Source: an uncultured Flavobacteriales bacterium
Lineage (GTDB): Bacteria; Bacteroidota; Bacteroidia; Flavobacteriales_D; Crocinitomicaceae
Direction: 5' to 3'
DNA length: 8,120 nt
NCBI GenBank assembly: GCA_903879765.1
Contig: CAIRMS010000333.1
Span: 1-8,120, forward strand
Below the pieces are notes generated by a model, which ran no database searches, was not told the origin of the DNA, and was given only the letters and a program-made list of their open reading frames with translations. The position numbers and the translations under genes were made by a program. The number at the start of each line of letters is the position of its first letter. The first letter of the stretch is position 1. Shown here piece after piece: positions 1 through 6,237 of this stretch.

Positions 1-177
1 ACCCAAATCCTTTGCTTCATCGGAGCTCTTTTCTTTGCTTTTACGCGAGTTTATCTTTCACAACACTATTTTGAAGACATGTTCGCAGGTGCCCTGATTG
101 GATTTCTTTGCATGAAATACACACAGGTTTTTCTCCAATCCAAATGGCTTCATTTAGACCAGCCACTTAACAAATAG
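1..177 (+). CDS. PAP2-family membrane phosphatase, C-terminal fragment
   Basis: The window opens inside a reading frame that gives 58 residues before a TAG stop; the start lies to the left. Residues 15-26 (TRVYLSQHYFED) fit the third conserved motif of the PAP2 superfamily, SRx5Hx3D, with Thr for the usual Ser, and the active-site His and Asp present at residues 22 and 26. Hydrophobic stretches on both sides fit membrane helices. Family members remove phosphate from lipid substrates such as undecaprenyl diphosphate, phosphatidylglycerol phosphate or lipid A, on the outer face of the inner membrane; which of these applies cannot be read from this fragment. Only 3 nt separate its stop from the glycosyltransferase start, so the two are probably co-transcribed and may serve the same lipid-linked pathway. 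Confidence 0.75.
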   Translation, partial: TQILCFIGALFFAFTRVYLSQHYFEDMFAGALIGFLCMKYTQVFLQSKWLHLDQPLNK

Positions 178-180
178 CAC

Positions 181-1815
181 ATGACAAAATACTTCCATTG
201 GTTTATTGTACTGTTTGTCTTTCTTGCTTGCATTCCAACCATTGGATTATCCGCATTGTTTGATTGGGACGAAGTGAATTTTGCTGAATGTGCGAGAGAA
301 ATGATTGTTTCCAAAGATTACTTCAATGTCACCATTAACTTTCAAGCATTCTGGGAGAAACCACCGTTATTTATTTGGATGCAAGCCTTATCGATGCTTG
401 TTTTTGGAATCAATGAATTTGCTGCACGATTTCCCAATGTCATCGCTGCGGTTTTTACATTATTGGCCTTGTATCGTTTTGGAAAAGAATTTTTTGGCGA
501 GAAATTTGGCATCGCTTGGAGCGCACTTTACGCCTGCTCGATTCTACCATTCTTGTATTTCAACTCTGGCATCATTGACCCTTGGTTTAACTTCTTTATT
601 TTTAATGGAATCATTTATTTCTACAAAGGAAGCCATGACAAAACATTACGAAATTTTATGCTGTCAGGAGTATTTATTGGACTTGCCATCTTAACAAAAG
701 GACCCGTTGCGCTCTTGTTAATTGGTGGAGCATTTGCCGTTTATTTCCTATATAATCGCTTCAAAGATTTTCCGTCATTTGGTAAAATAGTCCTTTTCCT
801 TTTGACGACTTTGTTTATTGGCTCACTGTGGTTTATACTGTTGTTTGCAACTGGACATCAGGAAATTATTCAGGAATTCATTACATATCAAGTACGCTTG
901 TTCCAAACGCAAGATGCGGGACACGGTGGACCACTTTATTACCATTGGGTTATTTTACTTTTTGGTGTTTTTCCAGCATCCTTCTTTCTCATTGGATACT
1001 TGAGAAACAAAGAAATCAAACGCACGAGCTTGGACATCATCATGCATGGAATGCTCTGGTTTACCTTGATTCTGTTTTCCATTGTCAAGACGAAAATTGT
1101 CCATTATTCTAGTTTTTGTTATTTCCCTATCACCTATTTCGGTGCCCGATTTGTGATTCATCAATGGGAAAATGGTTTTGAAACGAATAAACGCATTCAT
1201 TATTTCATCCTTTCTTTTCTGGTTTTATTAGCACTTGTTTTTGGGGTTTTAGGCTACCTAGTGGGACACACTCAGCTGATTTTAGACAACATCGAAGTGA
1301 AAGACCCATTTGCTGTTCAAGCCATGAAAGAATCGTATAGTTGGTCCTTTGCTCAACTTATACCATTTGTTTTATTGATATCAACCATCGTTATATCTTT
1401 CAATTACTTACGTAAAGATATTTACATCAAATACTTCCTTTATCTTGGGACTGGCATCATCATCAGTTTGGTCAGCATCAATGCATGTGTCGTTCCGAAA
1501 ATCGAAGATATTTCACAAGGCGCAGCCATTGATTTTTACAAGAGACATCAAAATGAGAATGCTTACTTCACAACACTTGGATTCAAATCCTACGCGCATT
1601 TGTTTTATGGGAATACACAACCTGGAAATGAGGCAACGTTAAATGAGCAGAAAATCGCCACCGGATTCTTGTTGAAGCCGGCTTATTTTGTCGTTAAAAT
1701 ACAGCAACGCGATGAATTCATGACCAACTACCCCGAATTAAAACAAATTGGCGCCAAAGGAGGATTCGTGTTTCTCAAGCGATGCCCTGCAAAAGTCGAG
1801 TGTTTTGGTCAATGA
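181..1815 (+). CDS. ArnT/PMT-like membrane glycosyltransferase
   Basis: The 544-residue product has about a dozen hydrophobic segments between residues 7 and 435 and a soluble C-terminal tail (about 436-544), the GT-C plan of the ArnT/PMT_2 (GT39/GT83-like) family. These enzymes move a sugar from a polyprenyl-phosphate donor to lipid A, glycan or protein on the periplasmic side. Family marks are visible: the acidic motif DWDE at 28-31 in the first external loop, WEKPPL at 58-63, IIDPW at 131-135, LTKGP at 171-175, GHGGPLYYHW at 247-256, and KTKIVHYS at 303-310. Its length is close to ArnT (about 550). The ATG lies 3 nt after the PAP2 stop, and the first helix starts at once, so this start is well placed. 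Sugar and acceptor are unknown; calling it ArnT in the strict aminoarabinose sense would over-reach. Confidence 0.85.
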   Translation: MTKYFHWFIVLFVFLACIPTIGLSALFDWDEVNFAECAREMIVSKDYFNVTINFQAFWEKPPLFIWMQALSMLVFGINEFAARFPNVIAAVFTLLALYRFGKEFFGEKFGIAWSALYACSILPFLYFNSGIIDPWFNFFIFNGIIYFYKGSHDKTLRNFMLSGVFIGLAILTKGPVALLLIGGAFAVYFLYNRFKDFPSFGKIVLFLLTTLFIGSLWFILLFATGHQEIIQEFITYQVRLFQTQDAGHGGPLYYHWVILLFGVFPASFFLIGYLRNKEIKRTSLDIIMHGMLWFTLILFSIVKTKIVHYSSFCYFPITYFGARFVIHQWENGFETNKRIHYFILSFLVLLALVFGVLGYLVGHTQLILDNIEVKDPFAVQAMKESYSWSFAQLIPFVLLISTIVISFNYLRKDIYIKYFLYLGTGIIISLVSINACVVPKIEDISQGAAIDFYKRHQNENAYFTTLGFKSYAHLFYGNTQPGNEATLNEQKIATGFLLKPAYFVVKIQQRDEFMTNYPELKQIGAKGGFVFLKRCPAKVECFGQ

Positions 1816-1842
1816 TTGGACACGCTATTAAAGAAGAATGAT

Positions 1843-1850
1843 TAATTTTG
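1843..1850 (+). promoter_or_regulatory. Bacteroidota -7 box upstream of the aminotransferase
   Basis: TAATTTTG matches the Bacteroidota -7 consensus TAnnTTTG exactly and lies 19 nt before the ATG at 1870, so transcription would start near 1857 with a leader of roughly a dozen A-rich bases. The nearest upstream TTG (1816-1818) is 24 nt away, longer than the usual 17-21, so the -33 element is weak. The box sits in a small inverted repeat, TGATT (1839-1843) and AATCA (1851-1855), 7 nt apart, which could be an operator or chance. No terminator hairpin was seen for the preceding gene, so read-through is also possible. Confidence 0.4.
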
Positions 1851-1869
1851 AATCAACAAAAACATACAC

Positions 1870-3072
1870 ATGCCAAAAATTTCCGATAAGGCCATTCAGA
1901 TGCCAGCTTCACCGATTCGCAAACTTGTTCCATATGCTGAAACAGCAAAGAAAGCAGGTAAAATTGTTTATCATTTAAATATTGGTCAGCCGGACATTGA
2001 AACGCCTGAAACAGCATTGAACGCCATCCATAATTTGGACCGTAAAGTTTTAGAATACAGTCACTCGGCAGGATTTGAAAGCTACCGAAATAAACTGGCC
2101 TTGTCTTACCAAAAAAGTGGCATCCCTGTAAACAGCGAAGACATTCTTATCACAACAGGTGGATCAGAAGCATTGATTTTTGGATTTATGTGTACCTGTG
2201 ATCCAGGAGATGAAGTCATCATTCCTGAACCATTCTACGCAAATTACAATGGATTCGCAGTTACCGCAGGACTAAACGTCGTTCCAGTTGCTTCCTCCAT
2301 TGAATCTGGATTCGCCCTTCCTCCGGTAGAAGAAATTGAAAAGAAAATCACTGCAAAAACGAGAGCTATCGTTATTTGTAATCCGGGAAACCCAACGGGT
2401 TACTTATATTCTCAAGAAGAATTGGAGCAATTAAGAGAAATCGTTTTGAAACATGACCTATATTTATTTGCAGATGAAGTGTACCGTGAGTTTTGCTACG
2501 ATGGTGCGATTCCTTTCTCTGTGATGAATTTAAAAGGAATAGAAGAAAACGTGATCATGATTGATTCCGTTTCGAAACGTTATTCCATGTGTGGAGCGAG
2601 AATTGGCGCCTTGATTACTAAAAACAAGGAAGTCATGGCTGCTGCTTTGAAATTTGGACAAGCGCGCTTATCTCCGCCAACTGTTGATCAAATTGCTGCT
2701 GAAGCTGCTTTAGATACGCCACAATCCTATTTCGATGATGTTGTGAGTGAATACGTCGCTAGAAGAAACATCATGGTAGATGGCCTCAATAGTATCCCTG
2801 GGGTCTTCTGTCCAAAACCGAGCGGTGCGTTTTACTGTGTAGCTAAATTCCCGGTCGATGATGCTGAAAAATTCTGTCAATGGTTATTGGAAGATTTTGA
2901 TTTCGAAGGTCAGACTGTGATGATGGCTCCAGCAAATGGATTCTACTCTACTCCAGGAGCAGGAAAACAAGAAGCGAGAATCGCCTACGTATTAAACCAG
3001 GATTCATTGAAAAAAGCGGTAGAATGTTTACGTGTCGCTTTACAGGTTTATCCGGGACGAACAAATAGTTAA
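1870..3072 (+). CDS. Class I/II pyridoxal-phosphate aminotransferase (AspC-like)
   Basis: A 400-residue fold-type I PLP enzyme, full length for its family. Visible landmarks: NIGQPDIETP (37-46) in the N-terminal substrate loop, TTGGSEA (95-101) contacting the cofactor phosphate, NPGNPTG (171-177) with Asn174, DEVY (202-205) whose Asp pairs with the PLP pyridine nitrogen and whose Tyr contacts its 3'-oxygen, SVSKRYSMCGARIG (233-246) with Lys236 as the Schiff-base lysine and Arg244 binding phosphate, and Arg370 (EARIAYVLN), the expected substrate alpha-carboxylate arginine. All catalytic residues are intact. It transfers amino groups between an amino acid and a 2-oxo acid in the cytosol; aspartate is a common substrate of the subgroup, but side-chain specificity cannot be settled from sequence. 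It heads a probable operon, 3 nt before the DUF1801 gene. The ATG follows an A-rich leader without a Shine-Dalgarno sequence, as usual in this phylum. Confidence 0.9.
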   Translation: MPKISDKAIQMPASPIRKLVPYAETAKKAGKIVYHLNIGQPDIETPETALNAIHNLDRKVLEYSHSAGFESYRNKLALSYQKSGIPVNSEDILITTGGSEALIFGFMCTCDPGDEVIIPEPFYANYNGFAVTAGLNVVPVASSIESGFALPPVEEIEKKITAKTRAIVICNPGNPTGYLYSQEELEQLREIVLKHDLYLFADEVYREFCYDGAIPFSVMNLKGIEENVIMIDSVSKRYSMCGARIGALITKNKEVMAAALKFGQARLSPPTVDQIAAEAALDTPQSYFDDVVSEYVARRNIMVDGLNSIPGVFCPKPSGAFYCVAKFPVDDAEKFCQWLLEDFDFEGQTVMMAPANGFYSTPGAGKQEARIAYVLNQDSLKKAVECLRVALQVYPGRTNS

Positions 3073-3075
3073 TAC

Positions 3076-3519
3076 ATGTTTATTGAGCAATACATAGCGA
3101 ATATTCCAACAGAGCATCGAGACAAATTCATTCGATTAATGGAGGTTCTTCGTGAGAATCTTCCCGATGGATTTGAGGAAACGGAAAGTTACGGAATGGT
3201 TGGATATGTTGTTCCACATGCCATTTATCCCAATGGTTACCATTGTGCACCAAAACTACCCCTTCCCTTTTTAACGATTGCCTGTCAGAAAAATTTCATT
3301 GCAGTTTACCACATGGGAATTTACAGCGATGAGAACTTAATGAATTGGTTTGTTGCTGAATACCCAAAACATAGCTCAAAGAAATTAGATATGGGGAAAT
3401 CGTGCATTCGCTTCAAACATGGACAAGAAATTCCCTACGATTTAATCGGTGAATTGGCACAGAAAATGTCTGTTCAAAATTGGATTGAACGTTACGAAAA
3501 AATGTATAAACGCAAATGA
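3076..3519 (+). CDS. DUF1801 (YdhG-like) family protein
   Basis: A small soluble protein of 147 residues, without signal peptide or membrane segment. Its order of motifs fits DUF1801: an N-terminal helix with a spaced PTEHRDKF segment (11-18), SYGMVGYVVP (38-47), a central strand pair PFLTIACQKNFIAVYHMG (64-81), LDMGKSCIRFKH (104-115), and a C-terminal helical tail. The family includes the Bacillus YdhG/FraA-like proteins, for which a frataxin-like iron-chaperone role has been proposed; that role should not be carried over without more evidence. It lies 3 nt after the aminotransferase stop, so it is almost surely translated from the same message, and ispH (an iron-sulfur enzyme) follows 33 nt later. 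If a frataxin-like role were right, that neighbour would make sense, but this is inference only. Confidence 0.75.
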   Translation: MFIEQYIANIPTEHRDKFIRLMEVLRENLPDGFEETESYGMVGYVVPHAIYPNGYHCAPKLPLPFLTIACQKNFIAVYHMGIYSDENLMNWFVAEYPKHSSKKLDMGKSCIRFKHGQEIPYDLIGELAQKMSVQNWIERYEKMYKRK

Positions 3520-3552
3520 ACCAATTCTTGATTCATTCGTTGAACTAAAGTT

Positions 3553-4770
3553 ATGAAACAATTCGAAGTCCCAGCTTTTTACCGTTCGCACATCATTTCA
3601 AAAGTGAAGGCACAACGTAAATTGGCTGATCCACGCAAGAAAGATTTTAGTCCAACAGAACTACAGTTAGGCAAAGTCACCTTCGTTATCGCACGACATT
3701 TTGGTTTCTGCTATGGTGTCGAAAATGCCATTGAAAAAAGTTACAAAGCCATTCACGAGAATCCCGGAAAACGGATTTTTCTATTGAGTCAAATGATTCA
3801 CAATCCAGCAGTAAATGAAGACCTTATTAGTCATGGACTTCAATTTTTACAAGACACAGAAGGAAATCAATTAATTCCCTTTGAAAATTTAACCAAGGAA
3901 GACCTTGTCATTATTCCTGCCTTCGGAACGACTTTAGAAATCGAGGAGAAACTAAAGAACATCGGCGTAGATATTTCAACATACAATACGACTTGTCCGT
4001 TCGTAGAAAAAGTTTGGAATCGATCCGAAAAACTCGGTGAGACAAACCACACGATTATAATTCATGGAAAACACAAGCACGAAGAAACGCGCGCTACTTT
4101 TTCACATAGTTCAAAAAATGCTCCATCCTTAATCGTAAAAGACATTGAAGAAGCGAAAATACTTGGAGATTTCATCCTCGGAAAGTTAGACTCCTCTACC
4201 TTTGAAGCTGTTTTTAACGGAAAATACTCACCTGGATTCGACGCAACGCTTGATTTGACAAAAATTGGTGTAGTTAATCAAACCACCATGCTCGCTAGTG
4301 AAACGCAAGAAATCGCGCTCTATTTACGTGAAGTCATGTTGCTGAAATACGGGACAGATGTCATCAAAGAACACATTGCTGATACAAGAGATACACTATG
4401 TTATGCGACGAATGACAATCAAACCGCTACACTTTCATTGATGGAAACGGACGCAGATATGGCCATCGTCGTTGGAGGATACAACAGCTCAAATACCAGT
4501 CATCTTGTCGAGTTACTCGAACAAAAGTTTCCATGTTATTTTATTAAAGACGAAAGTGAGATTCGTTCAAAAGAGCACATTCGTTCGTTTGACATTCACA
4601 CCAAAACGATATGCGATTCTAAGTTTCTAAGCTCAGAATCGAATCAGCGCATCATCCTTACCTCTGGTGCTTCTTGTCCAGATTCCATTGTGGATGGCGT
4701 CATGATGAAGATCCTTTCTTTCTTTCATACAGAAGAGGAACTGAATATAATATTAAGTACGATACGATGA
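3553..4770 (+). CDS. ispH: 4-hydroxy-3-methylbut-2-enyl diphosphate reductase (IspH/LytB), long form
   Basis: Last enzyme of the MEP pathway: it reduces HMBPP to IPP and DMAPP with a [4Fe-4S] cluster. The three cluster cysteines are Cys53 (HFGFCYGVENA), Cys148 (NTTCPFVEKVW) and Cys283 (DTLCYATNDNQ). Other active-site matches are His83 (MIHNP), His176 and Glu178 (GKHKHEETRAT), Thr244/Thr245 (VNQTTM), NSSNT (311-315) and SGAS (371-374). At 405 residues it is about 90 longer than the E. coli enzyme, with a 40-residue N-terminal extension and an insert around 200-235 before the QTT motif. This layout, and Phe124 where E. coli has His74, match the cyanobacterial/plant-type branch. The ATG at 3553 is kept because the extension seems to be shared by long-form relatives (from memory). 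No promoter box was seen in the 33 nt upstream, so it is probably co-transcribed with the genes before it; its stop overlaps the next start (ATGA). Confidence 0.95.
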   Translation: MKQFEVPAFYRSHIISKVKAQRKLADPRKKDFSPTELQLGKVTFVIARHFGFCYGVENAIEKSYKAIHENPGKRIFLLSQMIHNPAVNEDLISHGLQFLQDTEGNQLIPFENLTKEDLVIIPAFGTTLEIEEKLKNIGVDISTYNTTCPFVEKVWNRSEKLGETNHTIIIHGKHKHEETRATFSHSSKNAPSLIVKDIEEAKILGDFILGKLDSSTFEAVFNGKYSPGFDATLDLTKIGVVNQTTMLASETQEIALYLREVMLLKYGTDVIKEHIADTRDTLCYATNDNQTATLSLMETDADMAIVVGGYNSSNTSHLVELLEQKFPCYFIKDESEIRSKEHIRSFDIHTKTICDSKFLSSESNQRIILTSGASCPDSIVDGVMMKILSFFHTEEELNIILSTIR

Positions 4771-5315
4771 AAATATATACTAAAAAAGGCGATCAAGGTC
4801 ATACCGGATTAATCGGAGGAACACGTGTTTCAAAAGGAGAATTGCGCATTGAAGCGTACGGAACAGTAGATGAACTTAATTCCTACGTTGGATTGATTCG
4901 CTCTTTCGACATCAACAATACAGCCGTTCAACAACTCATCGAAATACAAGACCGTTTATTTACGATTGGCTCGAGTTTAGCCTCTGATCCGGAAAAATCC
5001 AACATGAAAATTCCAGACCTTTTAGAGTCTGATGTGGAAAGATTGGAAGATTGGATGGATGAAATGGAAGAAAAACTTCCTGAATTAACAAGTTTTGTTT
5101 TACCTGGTGGACATCCTTTCGTTGGACACATACATGTTTGTCGCTGCGTATGTCGTCGAACGGAACGATTGGTTGTAACGCTAGATGAACATGATTTTGT
5201 TGCTCCGCTTGTGATTACCTATTTAAATAGATTAAGTGATTACATGTTCGTTTTAGGGAGAATCATCGCCCAAGAACTCGGAATTAAGGAACAAGAATGG
5301 AAACCCCGATATTAA
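4767..5315 (+). CDS. PduO-type cob(I)yrinic acid a,c-diamide adenosyltransferase
   Basis: A 182-residue protein that transfers the 5'-deoxyadenosyl group of ATP to cob(I)alamin, making adenosylcobalamin in the cytosol. The N-terminal ATP-binding signature TKKGDQGHTGLIGG is at 5-18, YGTVDELNS at 31-39, the FVLPGGHP loop at 110-117, the arginine-rich helix CRCVCRRTERL at 125-135, and YLNRLSDYMFVLGR at 152-165, all in family order and spacing. The frame is open 93 nt further left, to an ATG at 4674, but that extension lies in the ispH coding frame and looks unlike family members; the conserved MKIYTKKGD start at 4767 is clearly right. Its ATG shares bases with the ispH TGA, which suggests translational coupling. 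Presence implies the cell uses a B12-dependent enzyme such as methylmalonyl-CoA mutase, but none is in view. Three Cys in the arginine helix (125, 127, 129) are a little unusual. Confidence 0.92.
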   Translation: MKIYTKKGDQGHTGLIGGTRVSKGELRIEAYGTVDELNSYVGLIRSFDINNTAVQQLIEIQDRLFTIGSSLASDPEKSNMKIPDLLESDVERLEDWMDEMEEKLPELTSFVLPGGHPFVGHIHVCRCVCRRTERLVVTLDEHDFVAPLVITYLNRLSDYMFVLGRIIAQELGIKEQEWKPRY

Positions 5316-5322
5316 ATTACGG

Positions 5323-5363
5323 TTGCTTTATTGCATAGTTTTCATTTTTAATTTGCTTTATTG
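5323..5363 (+). repeat. 11-bp direct repeat, 30-bp period, upstream of the DUF2795 promoter
   Basis: TTGCTTTATTG occurs exactly at 5323-5333 and again at 5353-5363. The second copy supplies the TTG used as the -33 element of the promoter before the DUF2795 gene. The spacing of 30 bp is close to three DNA turns, so a protein reading both copies would sit on one face. Alternatively the first copy is the relic of a duplicated promoter: a 7-of-8 match to TAnnTTTG (TTAATTTG) lies at 5348-5355. The rest of this gap is A/T-rich and shows no terminator for the gene before it. Confidence 0.5.
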
Positions 5364-5382
5364 GAAATAAAAATTACTTTTG
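5352..5382 (+). promoter_or_regulatory. Bacteroidota-type promoter for the DUF2795 gene
   Basis: TACTTTTG at 5375-5382 matches the -7 consensus TAnnTTTG exactly. TTTG at 5352-5355 is a good -33 element, with a 19-nt spacer. Transcription should begin around 5388-5390, giving a leader of about 22 nt that is A-rich and lacks a Shine-Dalgarno sequence. Promoter, short gene and strong terminator together suggest a well-expressed single-gene message. Confidence 0.7.
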
Positions 5383-5410
5383 CCAAAATTAACACCTAAA
5401 ACAAAGACTT

Positions 5411-5632
5411 ATGTATTGGACTTTAGAACTAGCTTCTTATTTAGAAGATGCTCCATGGCCAGCAACGAAAGAGGAATTAATTGATTTCGCCATTCGCACC
5501 GGAGCTCCATTAGAAGTTGTAGAAAACCTACAAGACCTAGAAGATGAAGGTGATATGTACGAAAGCATCGAAGAAATCTGGCCTGATTATCCGTCAAGAG
5601 AAGATTTTCTCTTTAACGAAGATGAATATTAA
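5411..5632 (+). CDS. DUF2795 family small acidic protein
   Basis: A 73-residue protein that I recognise as the DUF2795 type widely kept in Bacteroidota. It has 22 Asp/Glu against 3 Lys/Arg (net charge about -19). An N-terminal helical part (MYWTLELASYLEDAPWPATK, 1-20, then 21-41) carries the family core APWPATKEELIDFAIRTGAP (14-33), a likely small helical fold; an acidic linker (42-55) and the tail EEIWPDYPSREDFLFNEDEY (54-73) follow. No signal peptide, membrane segment or metal motif was seen. Its function is not known to me; the family name only marks it as uncharacterised. It has its own promoter and terminator, so its expression is probably independent of both neighbours. The reading frame is real: codon use matches the neighbours and the start fits the promoter spacing. 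Confidence 0.88.
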   Translation: MYWTLELASYLEDAPWPATKEELIDFAIRTGAPLEVVENLQDLEDEGDMYESIEEIWPDYPSREDFLFNEDEY

Positions 5633-5635
5633 ATG

Positions 5636-5662
5636 AGTCCTGCTTCGGCAGGATTTTTTTTT
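5636..5662 (+). terminator. Intrinsic terminator with UUCG tetraloop
   Basis: TCCTGC (5638-5643), loop TTCG (5644-5647) and GCAGGA (5648-5653) form a perfect 6-bp stem closed by C(UUCG)G, the most stable tetraloop class. The stem extends by a G-U and an A-U pair (5636-5637 with 5654-5655). Nine T follow at 5654-5662. It starts 3 nt after the DUF2795 stop. The next gene's ATG is at 5665, only 2 nt past the T-tract. Confidence 0.93.
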
Positions 5663-5664
5663 CC

Positions 5665-6237
5665 ATGAATTTTTTAGGACACCTTTACCTCTCAGGAAAT
5701 GACAAAGAGTTGATGCTAGCGAATCTCTTTGGTGACTTTGCACGTGGATCGAAATACCAACACTTTCCCGATGTGATTCAGCAGGGAATCAAATTACACC
5801 GAAGAATTGATTTTTACATTGACAATCATCCATTGGTGAAGGAATTAAAATTCGACTTGATGTCAGACCTTCCGAAAGTTGGACCCATTGCTGTTGATTT
5901 ATTTTTTGACCATTTGCTTGCTCGGAAATGGGAAAACTTTCACTCAACAGAATACACGCGTTTTTTAGACGCTTTTTACACACATGAAACGGATTTTCTG
6001 GAGCATTATCCTAAAACATTCATTGAATTCATGCACAAACTTCGCACGCATCAATGGATGAACCATTACCCAACAAAATATGGTTTAATGAAATCATGTG
6101 AAGGAGTAGCTAAACGTATTTCTTTCGAAACCAAATTACCCACAGCACACCTTGTTTTTGATCAAATGGAATTACAAATAGAGGATGTATTCCATCACTT
6201 TATGTCCGACGCACAAAATGAATTTTTAACGCAATAA
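5665..6237 (+). CDS. acpH: Acyl carrier protein phosphodiesterase (AcpH, DUF479)
   Basis: A 190-residue protein, close to the 193 of E. coli AcpH, which removes the 4'-phosphopantetheine arm from holo-ACP, in the cytosol. The family start MNFLGHLYLS (1-10) is complete, which fixes the ATG at 5665. Other motifs: NLFGDFARG (20-28) with Asp24, LHRRID (44-49) with His45 and Asp49, and a central DLFFDHLLARKW (78-89) with Asp82-His83, the HD-like metal ligands expected in this family. Nothing essential looks missing. The gene begins immediately after a strong terminator, has no room for a promoter of its own downstream of it, and shows no -7 box in the end of the gene before; how it is expressed is unclear. 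It ends tail to tail with the secreted-protein gene on the other strand, with 12 bp shared (6226-6237). Confidence 0.85.
   Translation: MNFLGHLYLSGNDKELMLANLFGDFARGSKYQHFPDVIQQGIKLHRRIDFYIDNHPLVKELKFDLMSDLPKVGPIAVDLFFDHLLARKWENFHSTEYTRFLDAFYTHETDFLEHYPKTFIEFMHKLRTHQWMNHYPTKYGLMKSCEGVAKRISFETKLPTAHLVFDQMELQIEDVFHHFMSDAQNEFLTQ

Noticed and set aside
1839..1855. TGATT/AATCA inverted repeat as a terminator of the glycosyltransferase gene
   Set aside because: A 5-bp A/T stem without a following T-tract is too weak; noted only as a possible operator overlapping the -7 box.
3520..3552. Separate promoter for ispH
   Set aside because: No TAnnTTTG box or spaced TTG pair found in the 33 nt; co-transcription with the genes before it is simpler.
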